From: Alphaproteobacteria bacterium
GTDB lineage: Bacteria; Pseudomonadota; Alphaproteobacteria; Rhizobiales; GCA-2746425
Length of the DNA: 64,000 nucleotides
Reading direction: 5' to 3'
NCBI GenBank assembly: GCA_024743215.1
Contig: JANSWZ010000004.1
Coordinates: 186,001-250,000 of the forward strand
The notes under the pieces are model-generated. The model saw nothing but the letters and a program-made list of their open reading frames with translations, made no database searches and had not been told where the DNA came from. The translations under genes and the position numbers were made by a program. Below, in pieces: positions 43,599-52,888 of the stretch (positions within the stretch are counted from its first letter, which is position 1; each line of letters starts with the position of its first letter).

Positions 43599-45062
43599 AT
43601 GATCAACGACCTCCCAGTCGTAGACGTTCACGGCGTCGGAAAGTCCTTCGGTGCCGTGAACGCCCTCCAGGACGCTCATCTTGTGGTCCAGCCCGGCGAA
43701 TGCGTCGGATTGGTGGGCCACAATGGAGCCGGAAAATCCACTTTAATGAACATTTTGTCCGGCGTATTATCGCCGGACACAGGCACAATTAGCTTCGCGG
43801 GAGAGGCCATCACGGCACGCTATGGCGTAAGCGAGGCCAAGCAATTTGGCTTGCGTTGTGTGTTTCAGGAATTGTCTCTTTGTCCCAATCTGACGGTTGC
43901 TGAAAATGCCCGTATTACCCATCCTCAAATTCGCGGCTTTGGCTGGCGCAATGACGCCTCTGAGCTGATCAAAAATTGGCTGGACGAGGTGTTCCCCGAC
44001 AATGGCATCAAGGGCGATGATGTTGTTGGTGATCTGACCATTGCCCGCCGCCAGATGGTCGAGATATCGCGTGCTTTTTCATCATTGGATGAACAGGTGC
44101 GCCTGGTTATTCTGGATGAACCGACATCATCTCTCGACAAGATTTCAGCAGATCAATTGCTGACCTTTGTGAAAAAGTTCACAGCACAGGGTGGAAGCGT
44201 CATTCTGATCTCGCACATGTTGAGAGAAGTATTGAGCACCTCCGACCGCATTGTGGTCATGCGCGACGGCACCATGGTGGCCGACGATGCCACAGAAAAT
44301 TTTGATCGCGACCGGTTGGTGCGCGAAATGGGGTCAGTGCTGGCCGAGGATGCGGAAGAAGCAAGCGCCGAGACTGCGCGCGCCAACACGGCCAGGGTGA
44401 TCCAGATTCCAGCGAAAGACGGCATTGACCTGAACGTGTTTCAGGGAGAAATCGTGGGCTTTGCTGGAATTGCCGGGCAGGGGCAAACTGAAAAGCTGAT
44501 CCAGATATTTGACGCATCAAATGGCAAGGTCAATGCGGTCAACATCGACAACGCTGCCGCTTTTGTGGCCGGAGACCGTCAGGCCGCTGGTGTCTTTCCA
44601 GGCTGGTCAATCGAGAAAAACATTTCAATCGCCTCGGTGCGCATGATGGTGCAGCGCTATCTCATCGACCCATTGCAGGAAATCAATATTTCCAATGAAT
44701 GGAAAGAGCGCCTTGGAATTCGTACCGACGATCTGTCGAACAACATTCTATCACTTTCGGGCGGCAACCAGCAGAAGGTTCTGTTTGCACGTGCGCTTGG
44801 CTCTCCTGCACAGATTGTGCTGATGGATGATCCAATGCGCGGCGTTGATATCGGCACAAAGCAGGATGTCTATGCAATCCTGAAACAGGAAGCGGAAAAC
44901 GGACGGACGTTCGTCTGGTACACCACGGAAATGGATGAGTTGAAACACTGCGATTATGTTTATGTCTTCCGCGACGGCGAGGCGGTGGCCGAATTGCCAA
45001 GTCACAAAGTGACAGAGGCCAGTATTCTGAATGCATCATTTGATCCTGCGACGGCTGCCTGA
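43599..45062 (+). CDS. Double-domain ABC ATPase, RbsA/XylG class
   Basis: A 487-residue ATPase with two domains. The first has Walker [10 protein letters not shown], signature-like [16 protein letters not shown] and Walker [12 protein letters not shown]. The second has a degenerate Walker A ([10 protein letters not shown]), an intact [15 protein letters not shown] signature and [14 protein letters not shown], as is usual for this class, where only one site hydrolyses ATP efficiently. It energises the two permeases that follow; its stop overlaps the next start as TGATG. Slightly shorter than E. coli RbsA (about 500). Confidence 0.94.
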   Translation: MINDLPVVDVHGVGKSFGAVNALQDAHLVVQPGECVGLVGHNGAGKSTLMNILSGVLSPDTGTISFAGEAITARYGVSEAKQFGLRCVFQELSLCPNLTVAENARITHPQIRGFGWRNDASELIKNWLDEVFPDNGIKGDDVVGDLTIARRQMVEISRAFSSLDEQVRLVILDEPTSSLDKISADQLLTFVKKFTAQGGSVILISHMLREVLSTSDRIVVMRDGTMVADDATENFDRDRLVREMGSVLAEDAEEASAETARANTARVIQIPAKDGIDLNVFQGEIVGFAGIAGQGQTEKLIQIFDASNGKVNAVNIDNAAAFVAGDRQAAGVFPGWSIEKNISIASVRMMVQRYLIDPLQEINISNEWKERLGIRTDDLSNNILSLSGGNQQKVLFARALGSPAQIVLMDDPMRGVDIGTKQDVYAILKQEAENGRTFVWYTTEMDELKHCDYVYVFRDGEAVAELPSHKVTEASILNASFDPATAA

Positions 45063-46000
45063 TGTCCAGATACCTCACAGCCAACACAATGCGCACATTG
45101 CTGCCCGCTTTATCACTGGCAGCAATTCTGGCCGCAATTTTTTATCTCCAGCCGCGCACCATGAGCTATTTCGGATTGAACCTTCTGCTCAATCTTGCGG
45201 TGCCAATCGCTCTGGCAACCATCGCCCAGATGTTCATCCTGTGTGTCAATGATCTCGATTTATCGCTGGGCGCTTTCGTCAGCCTGACAGCCTGCATCAC
45301 GGCAACTTGGTTGTATGACACGCCCGTTCTGGGTGTGTTGGCGCTGGCAGGCTGTGTCTTGGCCTATGCGGCACTGGGCGCGCTGATCCATCTACGCAAC
45401 CTGCCATCCATTGTCGTGACCCTTGGCATGTCATTCGTCTGGGTGGGTATTGCTGTGCTCATTCTGCCGACGCCAGGCGGTAAGGCACCGGAGTGGATCC
45501 GGGCGCTGATGACGTTGAAGCCAGCCTTGATTCCGTTTCCCATCATTGCGGTGGTAGTCATTGCAATTGTTGTACATTTCGGCCTGATGAAATCCGCGGC
45601 GGGAGTGGTGTTACGTGGTGCTGGTGGCAATCCATTGTCGGTGGAACGGGCCGGGTGGTCCCTGCTGAAAGTCAAGGTCACCATGTATGCGATATCCGGC
45701 TTTTTCGGGGTTTTGTCCGGCATGGCGCTGGTAGGCCTGACGACCTCTGCTGATGCCAACATCGCCGAGCGTTACACCTTGCTCAGCATTGCCGGAGCCA
45801 TTCTGGGTGGCAGCGAATTTGTCGGGGGGCGTGTGTCGCCAATCGGGGCAGTTATCGGTGCCGTCACATTGTTGCTGACCGGGTCATTCCTGTCGTTTCT
45901 GCGGCTTAACCCGGACTGGCAGATTGGCGCACAAGGCGCGATCCTGATCCTGGTTCTGGCGATGCGCATGCTGATCAACAGATCGGACAAGCGCTCATGA
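45062..46000 (+). CDS. Ribose-class ABC permease (first)
   Basis: A 312-residue permease with eight to ten helices. Class features include MFILCVNDLDLSLGAFVSLTA near residue 58-78 and GGSEFVGGRVSPIGAVIGA near 250-268. It overlaps the ATPase gene by one base and the next permease gene by four (ATGA). Two distinct permease genes make a heterodimer here, whereas RbsC works as a homodimer; this is seen in some xylose/other sugar systems. Confidence 0.93.
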   Translation: MSRYLTANTMRTLLPALSLAAILAAIFYLQPRTMSYFGLNLLLNLAVPIALATIAQMFILCVNDLDLSLGAFVSLTACITATWLYDTPVLGVLALAGCVLAYAALGALIHLRNLPSIVVTLGMSFVWVGIAVLILPTPGGKAPEWIRALMTLKPALIPFPIIAVVVIAIVVHFGLMKSAAGVVLRGAGGNPLSVERAGWSLLKVKVTMYAISGFFGVLSGMALVGLTTSADANIAERYTLLSIAGAILGGSEFVGGRVSPIGAVIGAVTLLLTGSFLSFLRLNPDWQIGAQGAILILVLAMRMLINRSDKRS

Positions 46001-46923
46001 ACCTGACCGAAAAACCATGGATCTGGGCTTGGCTTGGCACCGTGTCAATCTGGCTGGTGATTGCCTCTATTTCCGGTCTGTCCGCGGGGACAGAAGTGCT
46101 CACCGCTGCCGCGTCCTTTGGAACATTTTTCGTGTTGGTTGCCATCGGCCAGATGTTTGTTGTCACCCTTGGTCCGGGCAATGTGGATCTGTCGATCCCG
46201 GCCTGTATGACTTTGGCCAGTACTGTCGCAATGAAAGTCATGAATGGCTCCGAAGCCATGCTGATTCCGGGCTTTCTGATTGTTGTTGCCATTGGCCTGA
46301 CCATTGGTGCCTTCAATTTTGCGCTGATTATATTGCTGCGCATTCCGCCAATCATCGCAACCCTGTCTTCCAGCTTTCTCTATTTGTCGACCGCCATCTG
46401 GTACAATCGCGGTTTGCGCGTAAAACCACCTGAGGCATTGGCTGAGTTTGCGACTGGAAAAATTGGTGTGGTCCCGTTGTTGGCCATCGCAGTGCTGATA
46501 TTGACGGTCCTGATGCATTTCGTTTTGCACCGAACCTATTTCGGCAGATCGATTCTGGCTGTCGGCCAGAATGCGAAAGCGGCACACCTTGCCGGTATAC
46601 CGGTCGAACGCACACGGTTTTTGACCTATGTCATGTGCGCCGTCCTGGCCGCAATTTGCGGTTATTTTCTGGCTGGCTTTTCTGGTGGCGCGGCGCTCAA
46701 TATGGGCGAGGAATATCTGCTCATGTCCATCGCTGTCGTGGTTATTGGTGGAACCTCGGTCGCAGGCGGTTTTGCCAATCTGCCAGGCTTATGGGGCGCG
46801 GCGCTCTTCATGTTCCTGCTGGTCACCATGCTGAACACACTGGGTCTCAGCGCTGGATATCGTCTCATTCTGACCGGAGCCATCATTGTGGCGGTGATCG
46901 CGATTTCGGGCAAAAAGCGTTAG
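45997..46923 (+). CDS. Ribose-class ABC permease (second)
   Basis: A 308-residue permease of the same class as the preceding gene. It has IGQMFVVTLGPGNVDLSIPACM near residue 43-64, the SRV-like loop HLAGIPVERTRFL near 190, and GGTSVAGGFANLPGLWGAALF near 250. Last gene of the operon; the next gene is convergent 13 bp away with no clear terminator between them. Confidence 0.93.
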   Translation: MNLTEKPWIWAWLGTVSIWLVIASISGLSAGTEVLTAAASFGTFFVLVAIGQMFVVTLGPGNVDLSIPACMTLASTVAMKVMNGSEAMLIPGFLIVVAIGLTIGAFNFALIILLRIPPIIATLSSSFLYLSTAIWYNRGLRVKPPEALAEFATGKIGVVPLLAIAVLILTVLMHFVLHRTYFGRSILAVGQNAKAAHLAGIPVERTRFLTYVMCAVLAAICGYFLAGFSGGAALNMGEEYLLMSIAVVVIGGTSVAGGFANLPGLWGAALFMFLLVTMLNTLGLSAGYRLILTGAIIVAVIAISGKKR

Positions 46924-46936
46924 GGTAAGTTGCGAA

Positions 46937-47380
46937 CTAACCCGAATGCGAATTTGTCTCAGTAAGCCCGAGCTGCCGTGCAATCGTCACACTGTCATAG
47001 TAGTCCCGACCCTCGACCACCAATCCGTCCTTGACCTTCATGACTGAGCAATACCGGACTTCGGCTTGTTTACCGGTCGGCGCGAAATCACCAAGGCTTG
47101 AGCGGAGGACACCCGTATGGGTGCCGGTATTTCGAAACTCTACAGTGGCCCATTCACCGCACTGACTGACGATGACATTTTCGACTTTGCAAGTTCCATC
47201 CGGGAAAGCCTCGCGCCAACGGTAGTAATCGGCCTTGTAGGCTTCCTTTCCCGGAAGCTTCTCGCCGCGTGCGACATCCTCAAAATCACAATCAACCGCA
47301 ATGACTGCCGCGCCACGATCCGGGTCTCGCATGTCCCATGACTCATGGAATTGGCGAACGATTTTTTCGGTAGGGTGCAT
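46937..47380 (-). CDS. SnoaL-like/NTF2-fold protein
   Basis: A 147-residue protein of the SnoaL-like polyketide-cyclase/NTF2 fold, with the opening MHPTEKIVRQFHESWDMRDP, the YYRWREAFPDG segment and a C-terminal strand pattern (VKDGLVVEGRDYYDSVTI). Members range from hydrolases and isomerases to ligand-binding proteins. No function can be assigned. It lies downstream of the adenine deaminase gene on the same strand, separated by 151 bp that contain inverted repeats, so it may be its own unit. Confidence 0.82.
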   Translation of the reverse strand: MHPTEKIVRQFHESWDMRDPDRGAAVIAVDCDFEDVARGEKLPGKEAYKADYYRWREAFPDGTCKVENVIVSQCGEWATVEFRNTGTHTGVLRSSLGDFAPTGKQAEVRYCSVMKVKDGLVVEGRDYYDSVTIARQLGLTETNSHSG

Positions 47381-47400
47381 TGTCTGGGCATCTTTCTATG

Positions 47401-47459
47401 TGGCGCGGAAAGTAGGTTGTCGTAAACTTTTGACGAATTCTGACCGACAACGAGCGCCA
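47401..47459. repeat. Nested inverted repeat between the SnoaL-like and adenine deaminase genes
   Basis: TGGCGC (47401-47406) and GCGCCA (47454-47459) enclose GTTGTCG (47416-47422) and CGACAAC (47445-47451). A two-tier hairpin is possible, 20 bp upstream of the SnoaL start and 73 bp past the ade stop. A second dyad, TGCAAA/TTTGCA, follows at 47460-47476. It may end the purine operon or control the SnoaL gene. Confidence 0.4.
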
Positions 47460-47531
47460 ATGCAAAATCGGTTTGCAAAACCCTTTAGAATTTGGATTGT
47501 GTTTTCACCCAATGGGAGTCGGCCCCAGCAG

Positions 47532-49325
47532 CTAAGCCCCATTAAAATCAATGCGCCCCGATTCCAGAACGCAGGTCTGCAAGATGCGTTTTTCAAAGAC
47601 ATCAACAAGACCCACATCACTCAGCCGAGGCCCTGCATTGCAAACCAGTGATGCACCAAACAAAGCTTTGAAAACGAGGTAGGGCGGCTGCCAGTCAACA
47701 AGCGCGTCAAGCGCATCTCGCAGAATGGCAAAATCCCTGGCGACATCCTGCAATGGTTTTTCGCTGATAAGTCCGGCAAGCGGCAGTTCGAGATTTGCGA
47801 CGACTTTGCCCGCACTGGCAACGGCAAGGCCACCTTGTGTCTGTCGTACCGCATTGGCGGCTGCAGCCATGTCTTCGGGCGTGCGTCCAAAGACAGTAAG
47901 ATTATGGCTGTCATGAGAAACGGTAGTCGCAAACGCACCGCGCCAGTCGCCCCAGTTTTCCAGAAATGCAACGCGTGTCGGCGTGTTTTGGCCATAACGA
48001 TTGCAGATCGCCATTCGGATCATATCGTGAGGCAGCACAAGCTTTTCATCTTGAACATCGACCTGGCGCTCGCCCCATTCTGGAAAGCGTGGTTTGGAAA
48101 GTGTGGCAATCCGGGCGGAGGGGCCCTCGGCGGATATTTCAAAATCTGCTGGGCTGAATTCAGGAGTGTTTACGGTCTGCAATATGCTGGAAGGGCTTGG
48201 AATAGTGGGTGCGGGATGAAGCAGCTTTCCAATATGGGCAACCATTTGACCATTGGCGAGCACATGCGTCGCAGACACTTCTGCCAGGTTTGAAACAAGC
48301 ACAAGATCAGCCCGCTTTCCCGGGGCCACAAGACCGAGGTCCGGGCGACCGGTTCGGCTCGCTGCATTCAAGGTTGCAGCACGATAAACCCAGGCAAGGG
48401 GCATATCATTGGCAATCAGAATTCGGATCACGTGATCAAGCCCGCCTTTGACAAGAAGATCATCGGGAAACACGTCATCGGTGCAAAGAGTAACCGTTTG
48501 GGGCAGGTGCCCAAGGGAGATCAGCGCCTCTGCAAATTCCGGCAACAAATGTTCATGAGAGCCGCGTAGCTCGACGGTAAAACCAGCCTCCAGCCGTGCC
48601 ATAAGATCAGCGGCAGAGGTCAATTCATGATCGGTCTCGACACCGGCTGCGGCATAAGCCGCCAAATCGCCTCCGGTCAGACCACGGCCGTGGCCACAGA
48701 CGCGTTTGCCGCTGGCCAAACCTGCAGCCACGATGCCTTGCACACGTGGGTCACCATCCAGCAGAGGGTGCATGGTCATGAGTTCTGCCGCACCGTGAAT
48801 ATCATCACGCGCGAGCATATCTGCAATTTCACCCGGACCGAAGTCGCCTCCGCTCATTTCAAAGCCGGGGGCAGAGGGCACGCAGGTGGGTGCAAGCGAC
48901 AGCAGCCTCAATGGCATATTTTGCGCTGCCCGACAGGCATATTCAACGCCTTCAAGCCCAGCGACATTTGCCAGTTCATGCGGATCCCAAAACGCTGTCG
49001 TAACGCCGCGTGGGAGTACAGCTTTTGCATATTCTGCAGGGGTGACCATGGAGCTTTCGACATGCATGTGGGTGTCAATGAAGCCGGGGAGTATATGGGC
49101 GCCGTCCGCATCAATCTCTTCTTTTGCATCCCGAGCAGGGTCAGGGGCATGAACGCTGGCGACCAATGGTCCGACAAGACCAACATCAGCAGGCCGCTCC
49201 TGACCGGTGACCATGTCGAGCACGACGGCGTTGCGCACCAGCAAATCGAACGGGCGCAGCCCGCGTGCAGCCTTGACCGCATTGGACCGAAGGATTGGAT
49301 CGTTGAGGCTCTCGTCAGTTGACAT
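47532..49325 (-). CDS. ade: Adenine deaminase
   Basis: A 597-residue amidohydrolase that turns adenine into hypoxanthine and ammonia. Metal-binding and family blocks are present: GFIDTHMHVESSMVTPAEY, PRGVTTAFWDPHELANV, VCGHGRGL, ETDHELTSA and LCTDDVFPDDLL. Length matches AdeC-type enzymes. The ATG at 49325 is preferred because GGAGG lies seven bases before it; the open frame up to 49454 lies inside the nucleoside hydrolase gene. The two genes overlap by 11 bp, and together they would convert adenosine to hypoxanthine via free adenine. Last gene of the LacI-led operon. Confidence 0.94.
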   Translation of the reverse strand: MSTDESLNDPILRSNAVKAARGLRPFDLLVRNAVVLDMVTGQERPADVGLVGPLVASVHAPDPARDAKEEIDADGAHILPGFIDTHMHVESSMVTPAEYAKAVLPRGVTTAFWDPHELANVAGLEGVEYACRAAQNMPLRLLSLAPTCVPSAPGFEMSGGDFGPGEIADMLARDDIHGAAELMTMHPLLDGDPRVQGIVAAGLASGKRVCGHGRGLTGGDLAAYAAAGVETDHELTSAADLMARLEAGFTVELRGSHEHLLPEFAEALISLGHLPQTVTLCTDDVFPDDLLVKGGLDHVIRILIANDMPLAWVYRAATLNAASRTGRPDLGLVAPGKRADLVLVSNLAEVSATHVLANGQMVAHIGKLLHPAPTIPSPSSILQTVNTPEFSPADFEISAEGPSARIATLSKPRFPEWGERQVDVQDEKLVLPHDMIRMAICNRYGQNTPTRVAFLENWGDWRGAFATTVSHDSHNLTVFGRTPEDMAAAANAVRQTQGGLAVASAGKVVANLELPLAGLISEKPLQDVARDFAILRDALDALVDWQPPYLVFKALFGASLVCNAGPRLSDVGLVDVFEKRILQTCVLESGRIDFNGA

Positions 49326-50223
49326 GGGTTTCCTCCCCAGCGAGTGCCTCGAGGCATATTTGAGCAATGTCTGCCCTTGTGCCAACCGCAAGGCGCGTTG
49401 ATCCGCTGTTATCTTTTTCAAAAAGTGTTTTTCCGTAGCTTGTGTCGGAAACAACCGAGACGGTCATGGCGCATGGCTTGAATGCGAATGCCTCGGTTCG
49501 TTGGCTGGCGAGTGCAGCAACGGGATCATATATCGCCATGGTGGCGTTTCCACGAGACAGTCCGATATCCAGATAGCCGCCCAGCAAATCAGACGTCAGT
49601 TCGTCACATTTCGGTATTTGATCAACTCCGAAACGCACTTGGCGGCAAAGCATAAGATCAATCACATCTAACGGCAGGCCAGCCTGCGCAACAATTGCTG
49701 CCGCTTCCGGGTCCGCAAGGGCATTATACTCAGCCTCAGCGGAATGGTTTCCGGGGCCGTTGCTTCCACCCATCCAGATGAGACGTGTAATTTTCCGTGC
49801 CAGATCGGGTGCCGCGCTAACCAGATGGGCAATATTTGTCAAAGGCCCAATCGCCAAAATGTCTCGCTTGTCTTCAGGTCTCGCCGAGTGAAGCCATTGC
49901 TGAAGTCCTTCATCGGCATCGGGGAGATCCGGTTGGACAGTCACATCGGGCAGGTGTCGGCCACGGCTTAACATTCCGCGTGGCCCCAAAATGCGCTCCG
50001 CGGTTTCCGGCGGGCGAACAAGTGGGCGGTTTGCGCCCATAAAGAGTGGTGCCTCCAGACCATAAGCCTGCTGTGCTCCTAGAGCATTGCACACCACCCG
50101 AGTGAGGGGTGCATTTCCAGCCACCAACGAAACGCCTGCAATGCGCACACCCAAATGGCGCAAAAGCAGCATGGCCCAGAGATCGTCGAACCCGAAATCG
50201 GTATCGACCCAGATCTCACTCAT
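49315..50223 (-). CDS. Nucleoside hydrolase (IunH family)
   Basis: A 302-residue N-ribohydrolase that releases base and ribose from nucleosides. The calcium-binding N-terminal Asp cluster reads VDTDFGFDDLWA (Asp7, Asp9, Asp13, Asp14); the Pro that usually follows the second Asp is Phe here. The ILAIGPLTNIAHL and LIWMGGS blocks and a C-terminal Asp in AIYDPVAALA are present. It starts within the ATGA overlap with the ATPase gene. Substrate purine preference is inferred from the adenine deaminase that follows. Confidence 0.9.
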   Translation of the reverse strand: MSEIWVDTDFGFDDLWAMLLLRHLGVRIAGVSLVAGNAPLTRVVCNALGAQQAYGLEAPLFMGANRPLVRPPETAERILGPRGMLSRGRHLPDVTVQPDLPDADEGLQQWLHSARPEDKRDILAIGPLTNIAHLVSAAPDLARKITRLIWMGGSNGPGNHSAEAEYNALADPEAAAIVAQAGLPLDVIDLMLCRQVRFGVDQIPKCDELTSDLLGGYLDIGLSRGNATMAIYDPVAALASQRTEAFAFKPCAMTVSVVSDTSYGKTLFEKDNSGSTRLAVGTRADIAQICLEALAGEETHVN

Positions 50224-51233
50224 GCCAGAAGCGGGCGTGCTGTGGATTGCGGAAGGTCAAAGGCGATACTTTGGCCCAGCGGCACCTCAGCTGTTTCAAT
50301 CGGTGCGTCTGCTTTGATCTCGCCCAACTGGCAATCAAACACATATTCCCGGTGTCCACCTGCAAAACTGCTGGCGACAACGCGGCCGCTGAACGGCCCC
50401 TGTCCGACATGCACACCACCTGGCCGCCATGCAAGCATCGACGAGCTTGCCGCAAATCCCAACCGCAATTGCCCGGAATTGGACACCAGATTCTCACCCT
50501 CGACACGAAAGATGTTTTCAAAGCCCATAAACTCTGCGGCAAAGGCTGTGGCAGGCTCTGCGTATAGCTGGCTTGGTGTGCCCAATTGTTCGATCTTGCC
50601 ATCCTTCATCAGGACAATCCGGTCCGCCAAAGCCAGAGCCTCGGATTGATCATGGGTTACAAACACCATGGTCACTCCGGTATCTTTTTGGACGCGTTGC
50701 AATTCGGTGCGCATTTCCAACCGCAATCGTGCGTCCAGATTGGAGAGCGGTTCATCCAGCAGCAGAACCTTGGGTTCCATCACCAGCGATCGTGCCAGTG
50801 CGACACGTTGCTGTTGGCCGCCCGACATTTCAGCAGGCTTGCGCGCCTCAAACCCTGCCAGACCAACCGTTGCCATACCCGCCTCCGTGCGGGAACGAAC
50901 TTCAGCGTCCGCCATGTTCTTCAGGCGCAGGCCAAAGGCGACATTTTCAAAGGCACTTAGATGGGGAAACAATGCGTATGACTGAAAGACCAGGCCAATG
51001 CCGCGTTTGTTGGCGGCCAGGCGGGTGACGTCACGACCGTCGATCTCAATCGCCCCCGAAGTGGGCGTCAACAAGCCCGCGATCGCGCGCATGGTGGTTG
51101 TTTTTCCGCATCCCGATGGCCCCAGCAGGGCGATCAACTCACCCTCCACGACGTCAAGGTTGAGATTCGGGACAGCTACGGTCTTTCCGTAAGACAGCGT
51201 CAGATCGGAGAGGCGGACATATTTATCAGACAT
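50220..51233 (-). CDS. ABC ATPase, PotA/FbpC class
   Basis: A 337-residue ATPase with GPSGCGKTT, the VFQSYALFPHLSAFENVAFG Q-loop region, MSGGQQQR, VLLLDEPLSNLD and VTHDQSE, plus a C-terminal TOBE-like domain of about 90 residues. The ATG at 51233 overlaps the preceding permease stop (ATGTCTGA); a longer form from 51278 would not match the family. It powers a four-part importer of the polyamine/iron class whose operon also encodes purine enzymes, so purine nucleoside or base uptake is the likely job. Confidence 0.92.
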   Translation of the reverse strand: MSDKYVRLSDLTLSYGKTVAVPNLNLDVVEGELIALLGPSGCGKTTTMRAIAGLLTPTSGAIEIDGRDVTRLAANKRGIGLVFQSYALFPHLSAFENVAFGLRLKNMADAEVRSRTEAGMATVGLAGFEARKPAEMSGGQQQRVALARSLVMEPKVLLLDEPLSNLDARLRLEMRTELQRVQKDTGVTMVFVTHDQSEALALADRIVLMKDGKIEQLGTPSQLYAEPATAFAAEFMGFENIFRVEGENLVSNSGQLRLGFAASSSMLAWRPGGVHVGQGPFSGRVVASSFAGGHREYVFDCQLGEIKADAPIETAEVPLGQSIAFDLPQSTARPLLA

Positions 51234-52002
51234 AACGAGAAAACCCCAAAAGACGTTCTGCAATGAACACAATGGCAAGAGACATGAAAGCCAGCAGCGC
51301 CGACAATGCTGCGACCGACGGATCGTAAGTGATTTCCATATAAGCCAGCATGTCGATGGGCAGTGTCCTCACGCCCGGACCGGACAGGAACAGAGAAACA
51401 GGAACCTGATTGAAACTGGTGACAAATCCCAGAATGAACGCCGCCAGAACTCCGCCACGAATGTTCGGCAACACCACTTTCATGAAGGCCTGCATCCTTG
51501 TGCACCCCAGCAAAACGGCGGCTTCTTCCATATCAGCCCGCAGATTGTTCAGGCTTGATGAAACGACACGCACGGCATAGGGCAGAACCAGCGCCGTATG
51601 GGCCATGAAGAGTGCCAGTGTGACCGTAAAATCAAGCGGTATGACCAAATAGCGCAACAACGCCAGACCAACGATGATGCCCGGGACAATGATTGGTGCG
51701 GCAACGATGGTTCTGATGGTCTCATTGCCAGGCAGATCATAGCGGTTCAGCGCGTAAGCTGCCGGTATGCCCAGCAGCAACGCTGTCAAAGTGCCGAAAA
51801 TCGCCAGGAACATTGATAGTAAAAAGCTGTCGCGGAAGCTCTCGATTGTGAAAACTTTGAAATACCATTTCAGTGACAATCCATCTGGTGGAAAGGCCAG
51901 TGCCTCGCCCGCAGATGCACCGGCAAAGATGATGATGATGAATGGCCCGATCAGAAAGGTCAGGGTGAGGCCGAGGATGACCCAGATTGTGAGGTTTTTC
52001 AT
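51226..52002 (-). CDS. ABC permease, PotC class
   Basis: A 258-residue permease with six helices and the EAA loop EEAAVLLGCTRMQAFMKVVLP (about 165-185). The ATG at 52002 has GAGGAA nine bases upstream and lies 4 bp after the stop of the partner permease; an upstream extension to 52065 is not supported. It overlaps the ATPase gene by 8 bp. Forms the channel with the PotB-class protein. Confidence 0.92.
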   Translation of the reverse strand: MKNLTIWVILGLTLTFLIGPFIIIIFAGASAGEALAFPPDGLSLKWYFKVFTIESFRDSFLLSMFLAIFGTLTALLLGIPAAYALNRYDLPGNETIRTIVAAPIIVPGIIVGLALLRYLVIPLDFTVTLALFMAHTALVLPYAVRVVSSSLNNLRADMEEAAVLLGCTRMQAFMKVVLPNIRGGVLAAFILGFVTSFNQVPVSLFLSGPGVRTLPIDMLAYMEITYDPSVAALSALLAFMSLAIVFIAERLLGFSRYV

Positions 52003-52006
52003 GGGA

Positions 52007-52828
52007 TCATTTCCTCGCAGTAGCGATGCGCTTGAGCAGCAGATTGGCAGTAAAGGACATGACAATCAGGATCATCGCGATCACACTGGCCGAGACGAAA
52101 TCATTGGCCACATTGACCCTTTGATACAGCAGCGTTTCCAGCATCAGCACTTTTGATCCACCCAGAATGGCGGGTGTAATGTAGGCTGTCAGAGCGCCGG
52201 TAAAGACAAGGGTTCCACCAATAACAAGACCTTCCTTGGTCAGGGGAAGGATGACTTTAAAGAACACCTGAAGCCAACTTGCGCCGAGCACACGGGCTGC
52301 TGGTATGACGTCGCGGGGGATGTTCTCCATGGCTGATATCAGTGAGATAATCATCAACGGCATGAAAAGTTGCAACAAGCCCAGGAAGACAGCTGTTTCA
52401 GTAAACAAAAGGCGGATCGGCGTGTCGGATAGGCCGAGTCCGACAATGGTGTCATTCACGATCCCGGTTCGTCCCAAAATCACGATCCAGGCATAGGTGC
52501 GGGCGACCGGTGAAATCATCAATGGCAAAACCACCAGGCCGAAAATGCGTCCTCGCGCTGTGGGAGGAAGATTGACGATACAAAACGCCGCTGCATAGCC
52601 GATGATTGCTGACGTAACCGCAACCAGAACGCCCAGTTTCAATGTGCGCAGGAACACCGTTCGGTTCAGCGGCTTTGAGAAAAACTCGGTATATCCACTC
52701 AGCGTCCATTCCGCATCAGAGCGAAACCCTTCTGACAGCAGGATGCCGACAGGCACAATAAACAGCAGCAGCGCAAAGAAGGCGGCAGGCAAGGCCAATG
52801 CAAGCCCTTCGCGCGTGTTGAAAAACAT
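52007..52828 (-). CDS. ABC permease, PotB class
   Basis: A 273-residue permease with six helices; EAA loop PAARVLGASWLQVFFKVILP at about residues 180-200. It follows the binding-protein gene after a 60-bp gap with a small GC-rich hairpin. Length and order (binding protein, B, C, A) are as in spermidine/putrescine and ferric-ion importers. Substrate inferred as purine-related from the two last genes of the operon. Confidence 0.92.
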   Translation of the reverse strand: MFFNTREGLALALPAAFFALLLFIVPVGILLSEGFRSDAEWTLSGYTEFFSKPLNRTVFLRTLKLGVLVAVTSAIIGYAAAFCIVNLPPTARGRIFGLVVLPLMISPVARTYAWIVILGRTGIVNDTIVGLGLSDTPIRLLFTETAVFLGLLQLFMPLMIISLISAMENIPRDVIPAARVLGASWLQVFFKVILPLTKEGLVIGGTLVFTGALTAYITPAILGGSKVLMLETLLYQRVNVANDFVSASVIAMILIVMSFTANLLLKRIATARK

Positions 52829-52860
52829 CTGCTTGGTCCGATCTTGATAATAGACATGTA

Positions 52861-52880
52861 GGGCGGCCCGAAGACCGCCC
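52861..52880 (-). other. Intercistronic hairpin after the PotD-class gene
   Basis: GGGCGG (52861-52866) pairs with CCGCCC (52875-52880) around an 8-nt loop, starting 8 bp past the binding-protein stop. Short but all-GC; no U-run. Confidence 0.55.
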
Positions 52881-52888
52881 CGTTGGCG

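Noticed and set aside
49326-49454. N-terminal extension of adenine deaminase
   Set aside because: Lies inside the nucleoside hydrolase gene; GGAGG supports the ATG at 49325.
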